A DNA stretch of 5,881 nucleotides from Dehalococcoidia bacterium (lineage in GTDB: Bacteria; Chloroflexota; Dehalococcoidia; Dehalococcoidales; UBA3254). The notes under the pieces were generated by a model. That model was not told the DNA's origin and made no database searches. It was given only the letters and a program-made list of their open reading frames with translations. The stretch is taken from assembly GCA_030691835.1 (NCBI GenBank), contig JAUYDO010000271.1, positions 1-5,881 of the forward strand, written 5' to 3'. The number at the start of each line of letters is the position of its first letter. Positions within the stretch are counted from its first letter, which is position 1. Below are positions 1 through 5,355 of this stretch, one piece after another. Both the position numbers and the translations under genes were made by a program.

Positions 1-402
1 TCAATTGACCAGGAAGACACCAACTGGATAGTAAAGATGTGCGATGTTGATAAGGACGGCACGGAGCTGCCGCTGGGCACCAATTACCTCAAGGCATCGC
101 ACCGGGCGCTCGACAAGAAAAAATCAACACCCTTCCAGCCATACCATCCGCACACGAGCTCAGAGCCGGTGGTGCCCGGCGAGATATATGAGTATGCGCT
201 GGAGCTTTTGCCGATGTCTCACGTGTTTAGAGAGGGACACAGGATGAAGCTGGAGATAGTGAGCATGGAATCACCCAGGGACTGGGAGATGGTTATGCAC
301 TTCCATCCGCACCTGTGCAGCAGTAAGACGACAGTGCATAAGATATACCGTGATGAAGAATATCCGTCACACCTGCTTTTGTCGGTAATTCCGAAAAAGT
401 AG
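1..402 (+). CDS. CocE/NonD family hydrolase, C-terminal fragment (5' end outside window)
   Basis: The reading frame is open from base 1 to the TAG at 400-402 and gives 133 residues, so this is the tail of a longer gene. It matches the C-terminal jelly-roll domain of the X-Pro dipeptidyl-peptidase/CocE family (PF08530-like). Family features seen are the opening DTNWIVKMCDVDKDG, then LKASHRALD, PYHPHT, the PGEIYEYALELLP strand, the FREGHRMKLEI motif, and the closing H-x-I-Y-R-D-E-E-Y-P-S-H-L-L-L segment. Family members are usually about 550-650 residues, with an alpha/beta-hydrolase domain carrying the Ser-Asp-His triad before this domain. That catalytic part lies upstream of the window, so the substrate (ester, amide or X-Pro peptide) cannot be judged. 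The internal ATG at codon 13 is not a credible start, because conserved family sequence precedes it. The next gene is convergent, so this one probably ends its transcription unit. Confidence 0.88.
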   Translation, partial: SIDQEDTNWIVKMCDVDKDGTELPLGTNYLKASHRALDKKKSTPFQPYHPHTSSEPVVPGEIYEYALELLPMSHVFREGHRMKLEIVSMESPRDWEMVMHFHPHLCSSKTTVHKIYRDEEYPSHLLLSVIPKK

Positions 403-460
403 TATTCAGCGAGGCAGAGACCGCATAGTTTTTCGATAAGGAATCTCCTGCGCCCATTTA

Positions 461-478
461 CATCCGCCCGAGGCGGAC
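461..478 (+). repeat. Palindromic hairpin repeat, copy 1
   Basis: The core TCCGCC-CGA-GGCGGA (463-477) has perfect 6-bp arms around a 3-nt loop. The 18-base unit CATCCGCCCGAGGCGGAC matches the reverse complement of the copy at 569-586 at 16 of 18 positions. It is a REP-like intergenic element. It has no T tract, so it does not look like a standard intrinsic terminator. Confidence 0.7.
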
Positions 479-568
479 CACGAAGAACGAAAATTCCTCT
501 CCCTTGATGAGGCTGTTAAAAAATTGAGGGGTTACAATACCTTATATTTGAAATCTTGCGTAAAGCTT

Positions 569-586
569 GTCCGCCTGAGGCGGATG
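569..586 (-). repeat. Palindromic hairpin repeat, copy 2 (inverted)
   Basis: The core TCCGCC-TGA-GGCGGA (570-584) has perfect 6-bp arms. Read on the minus strand the unit is CATCCGCCTCAGGCGGAC, which differs from copy 1 only in two bases of the loop. The two copies are therefore in inverted orientation about 90 bp apart, and a transcript of this spacer could fold either as two small hairpins or as one long stem. Confidence 0.7.
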
Positions 587-619
587 GGGGAAAAATTCTA
601 AATCTTATTAGCTCTCAGT

Positions 620-681
620 AGTCAGTTTTCCGCAGTCAGTTTTTTCATAGGAAGTCTCTTAACTGATAACTGATAGATGAT
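620..681. repeat. Short tandem repeats (14-bp and 7-bp periods)
   Basis: AGTCAGTTTT occurs at 620-629 and again at 634-643, a 14-base step. Shortly after, AACTGAT is directly repeated at 661-667 and 668-674, followed by the degenerate copy AGATGAT (675-681). The second block is roughly the reverse complement of the first in composition (AACTGA against TCAGTT), so the two can pair. No function is evident. Confidence 0.5.
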
Positions 682-736
682 AGCTAAATTTGGTTCCGGC
701 TTGTCCGGGTTAGGTAAGTTGCCTTGAGCGCCGGCA

Positions 737-2290
737 TCACTTTATCTGCGCCAGCAGGATGTCTGTTGGGGCATATTCGTCGGTGAGAATAAGCGCGTCC
801 CTGCTCGCCACATATTCAGCCAGCTTTGCTTCGTCAAGAGCAAAGGCGTTAGCCCCCTTCTCGTTCCGGTCATTAAACTTCCGGAAGTCAGCCAGGTCAA
901 TGGTGCGGTCGGTTGCCGCCAGCACATAGGTAGCCGGACCGGAGAAATCCCAATTTGGTGTTGTGTTGAATAGATACACATTTTGGAAAACCTGCTTCAG
1001 GGTGCGGATGGTCGAAGCCATATACCGCCCCCGCGTATAGCTGTCAATGATATTCACCAGATAGATGCCGTCCTTCTCCATATTCGCTTTAATCATCCGG
1101 TCGAACTCAAGGGTGGTCAGGTGATAAGGAGTGGAGAAGTCATTAAAGACGTCGCCCACGACAAAGTCGTACCTGGTGTTCGTCTTGCGCTGGATAAAGA
1201 ACTGGCGGGCATCCATGTTATTGGTCTGGATGGTCGTGTTGCGTGGCAAGCCGAGCTCCTGATAAACCACCTCGGTGACCGCCGGGTCTATCTCCACGAC
1301 GTCATTAACACTGCCGGGGTATACTGCCTCGAAGTACCGCGGCAAGGAGTAGCCGCCGCCACCGAGATGAAGCGACTTGAACGGTCGTCCGTCCTTATTA
1401 ACATACTTTACAATCTGCTCGAATGTATTGAGATAGTTATATTTAAGGTCTTTCGGGTCATCCACCACGACATAGGCGTGTAACAGGTGGTCGAGGGAAA
1501 GTGCCTTCATTTTTCCATCCACGGTGTTTACCTGGATTGAGTAGTAGTTGGACTCCTTGGTGTAGGTCTCCTGCCATCTATCACGTAGCTGGAAAACGAC
1601 TACACCGCCAAGGATAATGATTACCGTAATCATCCACAGTATGATATTCGCGCTCGAGAGAGCCCAGCGTCTCGGCGACTTCCAGGAGAACCACGCCAGC
1701 ACCCCGGCAAGAAACAGGACGATTGCCACCAGCCAGACTATCATCCTCAAGCCGAACCAGAGAATGAAGAAGAAACCGGTCATGAAGGTGCCAAGAATAG
1801 CGCCAGCGGTAGACACGGCGTAGATGGTACCGACAACGCCGCCAGTGCGTCCCAGGTCCTCCAGAGTAAGCTTGATAACCAGGGGTGAGACCATGCTCAG
1901 GATGAACGCCGGCACAAAGAAGATGCAGGCGGTCTTCAGGGTGAAGTTAATCATCGGCGGCATGCCGCTGAACAGGTCCAGCCCGGTGACTATCTTTACA
2001 GCAGGCAATATAGCAACGGTGGCAAGACTTCCAGCGAGGAAGATGAGCACCAGAACCACATGCGATGCATACCTGTCTGCTATCCTGCCGCCGAGGTAGT
2101 TGCCAATAGCGATACTTGCCAGGATGACGCCTATAATGCTCGTCCAGGTATACAGCGAGACGCCGATGTGCGGAGCCAGGAGCCTCGCCGCTATCAGCTC
2201 TATGACCATGACGCAGAAACTGCTTATGAAAACAATGGCGTTTGCCTTCCATAATGTGGAGACACGGCGCCCCGCAATCGGAAGCCTCAT
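737..2290 (-). CDS. Membrane-fused spermidine synthase homologue (MFS-SpdSyn type)
   Basis: A 517-residue protein with an N-terminal membrane half and a C-terminal Rossmann methyltransferase-like half. About seven hydrophobic segments lie near residues 17-40, 47-66, 77-100, 117-140, 150-174, 176-200 and 213-234. The soluble domain from about residue 245 carries GGGGYSLPR (310-318), VEIDP (332-336, whose Glu in this family holds the nucleotide ribose), MDAR (359-362), and YDFVVGDVFND (374-384) followed by FSTPYHLTTLEF. The C-terminal ILTDEYAPTDILL (501-513) is also typical of this fused family. Compared with true spermidine synthases, the Asp of the GGGDG loop is replaced and the DSTDP catalytic motif is only partly kept (D380). 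Aminopropyl transfer is therefore possible but not assured. ATG at 2290 is chosen over the in-frame TTG at 2305 because a GAGGAGG ribosome site sits 6 bases before it and overlaps the TTG. It probably has its own promoter (2320-2348). Confidence 0.88.
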   Translation of the reverse strand: MRLPIAGRRVSTLWKANAIVFISSFCVMVIELIAARLLAPHIGVSLYTWTSIIGVILASIAIGNYLGGRIADRYASHVVLVLIFLAGSLATVAILPAVKIVTGLDLFSGMPPMINFTLKTACIFFVPAFILSMVSPLVIKLTLEDLGRTGGVVGTIYAVSTAGAILGTFMTGFFFILWFGLRMIVWLVAIVLFLAGVLAWFSWKSPRRWALSSANIILWMITVIIILGGVVVFQLRDRWQETYTKESNYYSIQVNTVDGKMKALSLDHLLHAYVVVDDPKDLKYNYLNTFEQIVKYVNKDGRPFKSLHLGGGGYSLPRYFEAVYPGSVNDVVEIDPAVTEVVYQELGLPRNTTIQTNNMDARQFFIQRKTNTRYDFVVGDVFNDFSTPYHLTTLEFDRMIKANMEKDGIYLVNIIDSYTRGRYMASTIRTLKQVFQNVYLFNTTPNWDFSGPATYVLAATDRTIDLADFRKFNDRNEKGANAFALDEAKLAEYVASRDALILTDEYAPTDILLAQIK

Positions 2291-2296
2291 GCTGTT

Positions 2297-2303
2297 CCTC
2301 CTC
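2297..2303 (-). promoter_or_regulatory. Ribosome binding site GAGGAGG that decides the start
   Basis: On the minus strand GAGGAGG lies 6 bases before the ATG at 2290-2288. The longer reading frame begins with TTG at 2305-2303, which overlaps this site and would bury it inside the coding region. The ATG is therefore the better start. Confidence 0.8.
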
Positions 2304-2319
2304 AAACGTAAATTGATTT

Positions 2320-2348
2320 ATTGTATCACTTATGCCGCAAACAAACAA
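2320..2348 (-). promoter_or_regulatory. Sigma-70-type promoter for the spermidine synthase homologue
   Basis: On the minus strand TTGTTT (2348-2343) and TACAAT (2325-2320) are separated by exactly 17 bases. Transcription would start near 2313, leaving a leader of about 22 bases that contains the strong ribosome site. The promoter lies between the ABC permease stop and this gene, which supports separate transcription. Confidence 0.5.
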
Positions 2349-2357
2349 AAGTCTATC

Positions 2358-2384
2358 AAAGGGAGGCATCCGTATCGTCCTCCC
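2358..2384 (-). terminator. Weak terminator-like hairpin after the ABC permease gene
   Basis: Eighteen bases beyond the permease stop the minus strand reads GGGAGG, a 12-base loop, CCTCCC, then TTT. The 6-bp GC-rich arms are perfect, but the loop is long and the T run short, so termination would be partial at best. It sits just upstream of the next gene's promoter, which is the expected place for a terminator. Confidence 0.35.
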
Positions 2385-2401
2385 ACTCGCAAAAGATTAC
2401 G

Positions 2402-3610
2402 TCAGCCCCAGATAGCATCCAGGATTTTGGTACTTATCACCCTTCGTACCGGTATAAACGCCGCTATCACAGCCACAACCAGTAAAATCAATCCTATCCT
2501 GGTCATGTGTGAAAAGTCCACGGAAAGGTACGCCTCGCCGAAAGGAAAGCGGAAGGGGAAGCGAGCTTCCAGTGGAACGACTCCATATATGAACACCGCA
2601 CCGGCAATAGCGATGCCGACAATGCCATAAAATACGGCGCGTATCAGGTAAGATATAGTTATTGAATACGGGGTGATGCCGATGGCGCGCTGTATGCCAA
2701 TCTGCCGCCGCCTGTTAGAGACATCTATATAGGTTACTATAAAGACGGTTATGCCAGCCACCAGGAGGTTGACCGTATTAAGTATGGCATTGATGACGTT
2801 GAAACTGTCGGTCATACTGCGAATGATGCCGGCATTATCCTCCCATGTCGTCAACTTGAGTCCGTTTTTGAGGTTTTTTATCTGGTCAACAGCCCACTGA
2901 ACATCGGTATCTTTCGATAATTTGACCCGTATACTGCTGGCACGGTTTCGCGAGAGTGAATTGAGATTCCTGTACTCCCTCTCGGTTATGAAAGCCTGCA
3001 GGTCAGTTTGAAGAAACTCGGTATAAACAATACCCTTTACCGTGTATTTCTTTTGAAGCCCGCTATTGAAGGTGACCGTAATCCTGTCTCCGGCATGAAC
3101 CTTGCGCAGGGAGCGATAGTAGAATTCTAGATTTTCACGGTCGCTTCCGGAGACCTGGACACCGAGAAGAATCTGGTCCAGGTCGCGGCTTTCCAGGTAG
3201 CTGCCTTCGATAAGATGCTCCCGAATGGTGAAAACCTTTGCGTCCTGTTCCGGACGGATAGCATAGATTACGGAGGTCACCCGATGGTCATCGTAGCTCA
3301 ACTCGGCGCCGATGTTAGTTCTAGGACTGGTAGCCACAACGCCGTTAATCGCCTCTATCCTGGTGGCAAGACCATCCACATTATCTATCAGCGGGCTATC
3401 CTCGGCGGATTCCACCACGATGTGACCGGAGTAGGTATTCACCACCTTATCATTGGCGCCGCCGACCAGTCCACGTAGCAGACTGGGTACAAAGAAGAGG
3501 TTCAGCGCCACAAGCACGAGTATCAGGATGGTCAACAGGACAACGCCGACGTGCCCCCGCGTGATGGAGGTAAATGCCAGCAAAATGGCGACCTTCATAA
3601 TTCTGGTCAC
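2402..3610 (-). CDS. FtsX/MacB-like ABC transporter permease
   Basis: A 402-residue membrane protein. One transmembrane helix lies near residues 20-43, followed by a large extracytoplasmic domain (about 50-270, MacB periplasmic-core type). Three more helices follow at about 276-296, 318-343 and 371-388, which is the four-helix FtsX layout. Signature FtsX-domain text is RRQIGIQRAIGITPYSI (301-317, the usual REIGIxRAxG loop) and the terminal PVRRVISTKILDAIWG (387-402, the PxRRxxxxxPxxAL-like end). It should form a dimer with the ATPase encoded just before it and drive export or membrane extraction of an unknown substrate by mechanotransmission. GTG at 3610 is preferred: it overlaps the ATPase stop as GTGA, indicating translational coupling, and AAGGTGG lies 10 bases upstream. 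The ATG at 3598 has no ribosome site of its own. No MacA-like adaptor or TolC-like gene is present in the window. Confidence 0.88.
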   Translation of the reverse strand: MTRIMKVAILLAFTSITRGHVGVVLLTILILVLVALNLFFVPSLLRGLVGGANDKVVNTYSGHIVVESAEDSPLIDNVDGLATRIEAINGVVATSPRTNIGAELSYDDHRVTSVIYAIRPEQDAKVFTIREHLIEGSYLESRDLDQILLGVQVSGSDRENLEFYYRSLRKVHAGDRITVTFNSGLQKKYTVKGIVYTEFLQTDLQAFITEREYRNLNSLSRNRASSIRVKLSKDTDVQWAVDQIKNLKNGLKLTTWEDNAGIIRSMTDSFNVINAILNTVNLLVAGITVFIVTYIDVSNRRRQIGIQRAIGITPYSITISYLIRAVFYGIVGIAIAGAVFIYGVVPLEARFPFRFPFGEAYLSVDFSHMTRIGLILLVVAVIAAFIPVRRVISTKILDAIWG

Positions 3611-4287
3611 ACCAGCATAACCACCTTCTCTATTGTACCGTCGCTAAGCAGCACCAGGCTCCTGGCATACCTTTTATCTTCAGGGTCGTGTGAAACAAAG
3701 ACGATAGTCAGACCCATCTCATGGTTTAGCTTTACCAGCGTCTCCATCACCATGCGGCTGGAAATGGTATCCAGATTGGCGCACGGCTCGTCGGCGAAGA
3801 GCACCCTGGGATTGTTGATTAAAGCGCGCGCAATTGCCACTCTCTGTTGCTCTCCGCCAGAGAGCTCTCTGGGGTAGTGGCGCGTCCTTGCGCCCAGACC
3901 GACCACCTCCAGCAGCTCTTTAGCACGCGCTCTATAGTCAACCTTTTTTTGCCCCAGCATCATGCCGGGAAGGTATACGTTCTGGTGCGCGGTGAGCTCA
4001 CCAAGCAAGGCATACTCCTGGAAGACGTAACCCAGATATTTCAGCCGCAACCTCGCCCGCTCGCGTTCAGAGAGCCGGGTAACCTCTCTGCCGTCAAAGA
4101 TTATTTTACCGGATGTGGGTTTGTCCAGGAGTCCCAGTTGCCGGAGAAGAGTGGATTTACCTGAACCGCTTCTGCCCATTATAGCGACCATATCGCCGTC
4201 GCCGACGGTAAAGGAAACGCCATCCAGCGCCCTCACCCCCACTCTACCCATATGATAAACCCTGGTCAGGTCCTGAATATCATACAT
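3607..4287 (-). CDS. ABC transporter ATP-binding protein, LolD/MacB type
   Basis: A 226-residue cytoplasmic ATPase with every nucleotide-binding motif in order: Walker A GRSGSGKST (38-46), Q-loop YVFQEYALL (87-95), signature LSGGEQQR (142-149), Walker B VLFADEP with the catalytic Glu (162-168), D-loop NLD (171-173) and H-loop VSHD (198-201). Length and motif wording fit the stand-alone ATPase family that partners FtsX-type permeases (LolD, MacB N-domain, FtsE). The stretch after Walker B reads ADEPCANLD where ADEPTGNLD is the usual form, a conservative oddity. The stop overlaps the GTG of the permease gene by 4 bases, so the two are co-translated and surely form one transporter. The ATG at 4287 gives the usual family N-terminus, though its ribosome site (GGATAAG) is weak. 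The substrate cannot be inferred. Confidence 0.93.
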   Translation of the reverse strand: MYDIQDLTRVYHMGRVGVRALDGVSFTVGDGDMVAIMGRSGSGKSTLLRQLGLLDKPTSGKIIFDGREVTRLSERERARLRLKYLGYVFQEYALLGELTAHQNVYLPGMMLGQKKVDYRARAKELLEVVGLGARTRHYPRELSGGEQQRVAIARALINNPRVLFADEPCANLDTISSRMVMETLVKLNHEMGLTIVFVSHDPEDKRYARSLVLLSDGTIEKVVMLV

Positions 4288-4336
4288 ATCTTATCCGATG
4301 ATAGAAGCTTGCCTGACTGGAAGACGTCCATTTCCC

Positions 4337-4359
4337 CGGGTAAAATCTTTGATTACCCG
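4337..4359. repeat. Inverted repeat CGGGTAA-N9-TTACCCG between the PPC and ABC genes
   Basis: Perfect 7-bp arms (4337-4343 and 4353-4359) flank a 9-base spacer in the 89-bp gap between the PPC gene stop and the ABC ATPase start. The 23-bp span with an arm-centre distance of 16 bp fits either a dimeric repressor operator or an RNA hairpin. No T run follows on the minus strand, so a simple terminator is unlikely. Confidence 0.45.
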
Positions 4360-4376
4360 TTACAGGCTATTTGAAA

Positions 4377-4826
4377 TCACTGTTTCCGCACTTCCAACAG
4401 TTCGAATCCGCTCTCTTTGTCCTTGACACGCGTCACATTCACACCGGTGATTTCGTATAAAATGGCTTCACAGACCAGCCATGTACCGGCACCGAAGCGG
4501 AGACAGCCGGTAAGCGTCTGTCCGGAGCGCCCCAGCGCGGCGTGGATGTGGAGCACCGGCTTTCCTGACTCGTCAGGGGCGAGAACGCCAACGCCCACCA
4601 CCTCATGTGCACCGTCTACAGGCAAGATTAGCGGGTCGGGCGGCATTTCATCCGTGCGCCGCGGACCGACAACCACCTGCCCGCTGCCGATGCCACCAAC
4701 CAGGAGCACATGACCGGCGGTGACTCCGTTCTCTTCGGCGAAGCGCTCGATACAAGCGGGAACCGCGTCTCCGTGCTCAAGCCGCATCACAAATACCCTG
4801 CCTATTTTGCCCTGGGATGCCTTCAT
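4377..4826 (-). CDS. PPC/DUF296 domain protein
   Basis: A 149-residue protein made of essentially one PPC (DUF296) domain, the fold found in plant AT-hook proteins and in stand-alone prokaryotic homologues that form trimers. Supporting features are the opening GRVFVMRLEHGDAVPACIERFAEENGV (residues 9-35), the GHVLLVGGIGSGQVVVGP strand pair (38-55), the paired histidines in LHIHAALGR (92-100, H93 and H95, usual metal ligands), GCLRFG (107-112), and the CEAILYEITGVNVTRVKD segment (119-136). The common GGHL motif, whose His is a third metal ligand in characterised homologues, reads TGCL here, placing Cys108 at that position. There is no AT-hook, so DNA binding should not be assumed. The ATG at 4826 has AGGAG 7 bases upstream. 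An extended -10 promoter with an overlapping palindrome lies before it. The molecular role of bacterial members is poorly defined. Confidence 0.85.
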   Translation of the reverse strand: MKASQGKIGRVFVMRLEHGDAVPACIERFAEENGVTAGHVLLVGGIGSGQVVVGPRRTDEMPPDPLILPVDGAHEVVGVGVLAPDESGKPVLHIHAALGRSGQTLTGCLRFGAGTWLVCEAILYEITGVNVTRVKDKESGFELLEVRKQ

Positions 4827-4858
4827 ACTACGACTCCTGGTAAGCTCATTTCCACGTG

Positions 4859-4871
4859 ACTCATAATGAGT
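4859..4871. promoter_or_regulatory. Perfect palindrome ACTCAT-A-ATGAGT, operator candidate
   Basis: Perfect 6-bp arms flank a single central base. The palindrome overlaps the -10 element and predicted start point of the PPC gene promoter, where a bound repressor would block initiation. The related sequence TGACTCA occurs at 4857-4863 and its reverse complement TGAGTCA at 4896-4902, so three related half-sites surround the promoter. Confidence 0.45.
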
Positions 4872-4877
4872 ATAACA
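4869..4877 (-). promoter_or_regulatory. Extended -10 promoter for the PPC gene
   Basis: The minus strand reads TGT-TATACT, a complete extended -10 (TGn plus a near-consensus hexamer). No good -35 hexamer stands 16-18 bases upstream; a TTGACT at 4903-4898 is 23 bases away, too far for normal use. Initiation near 4862 would give a leader of about 36 bases. Confidence 0.5.
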
Positions 4878-4936
4878 TCTCCGTGAATTAAATGGTGAGT
4901 CAAAGAAATGCTAAAAGGCATCCGCGAAACGACCAA

Positions 4937-5143
4937 AATCCCCCTCTAATCCCCCTTTGGCAAAGGGGAGCCTTGCCCTAAAAGTACTAAATTCATGTCA
5001 TTCTGAGCGCAGCGAAGAATCCGTTCACGGTGAGTCCGTTCAGGATGAATCCGTCCTATCCCGCCCCGAGAACGGATTCTTCGTCGTTTCACTCCTCAGA
5101 ATGACTTTTGAGGCAAAGCCGCAAAGGGGGAAAGAGGGGGATT
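4937..5143. repeat. Composite nested inverted-repeat element (MITE-like), no coding capacity
   Basis: Two inverted repeats lie one inside the other. The outer arms are AATCCCCCTCTAATCCCCCTTT (4937-4958) and its near reverse complement at 5121-5143, differing by a short indel. The inner arms are 4997-5026 and 5070-5105: both start GTCATTCTGAG and both contain GAAGAATCCGTTC in the same relative order, with an unequal middle. Between the inner arms lie three 15-bp tandem units. A local hairpin, CCCCTTT-GGC-AAAGGGG (4952-4968), sits in the left outer arm. The arrangement resembles a non-autonomous mobile or REP-like element. No transposase is present and no clear target-site duplication could be seen. 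A short reading frame through it is repeat-derived. Confidence 0.65.
5018..5062 (+). repeat. Three 15-bp tandem units inside the composite element
   Basis: Units begin at 5018, 5033 and 5048, an exact 15-base step: AATCCGTTCACGGTG, AGTCCGTTCAGGATG and AATCCGTCCTATCCC. The first two match at 12 of 15 positions; the third keeps mainly the AATCCGT start. The right arm of the inner inverted repeat (GAACGGATT at 5070-5078) is the reverse complement of the unit start. Confidence 0.5.
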
Positions 5144-5212
5144 CCAGTGCTTTACTTCGAGTTTCGCGGGGAGCTCCTTTACATTCCTTTATAACCGTAC
5201 CGCCCGACTTTC

Positions 5213-5221
5213 TGGTATACT
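5213..5221 (+). promoter_or_regulatory. Extended -10 promoter candidate for the Fe-S/FAD oxidoreductase
   Basis: TGG-TATACT is an extended -10 with the same hexamer as the PPC gene promoter. No recognisable -35 lies at the right distance. Initiation near 5228 would leave an untranslated leader of about 128 bases, long for a simple gene, in which I found no convincing riboswitch or attenuator. Confidence 0.35.
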
Positions 5222-5340
5222 ATTCGAGAGGCGCACTTTATTAGCAGGTCGTATCGAATTGCATAATACTTATTTTCACCTTCTTACGGTATTTCGTCAC
5301 ATTCATTGTTCATTACTATATTTTGAAGGCTAGCCCTGAC

Positions 5341-5346
5341 AGGAGG
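5341..5346 (+). promoter_or_regulatory. Ribosome binding site AGGAGG for the GTG start at 5356
   Basis: A full-consensus AGGAGG stands 9 bases before the GTG at 5356-5358. It fixes the start of a gene with no suitable ATG nearby. The in-frame TTG further upstream at 5323 has no such site. Confidence 0.75.
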
Positions 5347-5355
5347 AACGACAGC

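Larger units (their letters stand above)
403..736. other. Spacer between convergent genes, repeat-bearing and non-coding
   Basis: This stretch of about 330 bp separates the hydrolase end from the 3' end of the spermidine synthase homologue. I see no gene in it. It holds two inverted copies of a GC-rich hairpin (461-478 and 569-586), short tandem repeats at 620-645 and 661-681, and a small CCGG-CTTGT-CCGG hairpin near 696-708. None of the hairpins is followed by a clear T run on either strand, so no convincing intrinsic terminator can be named even though two genes should end here. Confidence 0.7.

Noticed and set aside
696..708. CCGG-CTTGT-CCGG hairpin near the 3' end of the spermidine synthase gene
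   Set aside because: It has only four base pairs and no T run on either strand, too weak to call a terminator.
983..1483. A 166-codon open frame antisense to the spermidine synthase homologue
   Set aside because: The opposite strand carries clear conserved family motifs across the whole interval. This frame has no recognisable domain and no ribosome site.
1947..2369. A 140-codon minus-strand open frame over the start of the spermidine synthase gene
   Set aside because: It is in another frame of a gene with strong membrane-helix and family evidence, and the GAGGAGG site serves the ATG at 2290.
2100..2630. A 176-codon plus-strand open frame spanning the gap between the permease and spermidine synthase genes
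   Set aside because: It overlaps the 5' end of one well-supported gene, the promoter region, and the 3' end of another. Its product is a low-complexity Arg/Thr/Pro-rich sequence typical of a shadow frame.
4853..4858. CACGTG hexamer upstream of the PPC gene
   Set aside because: A 6-bp palindrome is common by chance and eukaryotic E-box meaning does not apply. It only adjoins the longer palindrome already listed.
4937..5143. Possible CRISPR array, suggested by the spaced repeats
   Set aside because: The 15-bp units are contiguous and degenerate, with no unique spacers, and no cas gene is present.
4957..5244. A 95-codon open frame on the plus strand containing the stretch CHSERSEES
   Set aside because: It runs straight through the composite inverted-repeat element, its sequence is a translation of the repeat arms, and no ribosome binding site precedes it. 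This is a familiar kind of spurious prediction.
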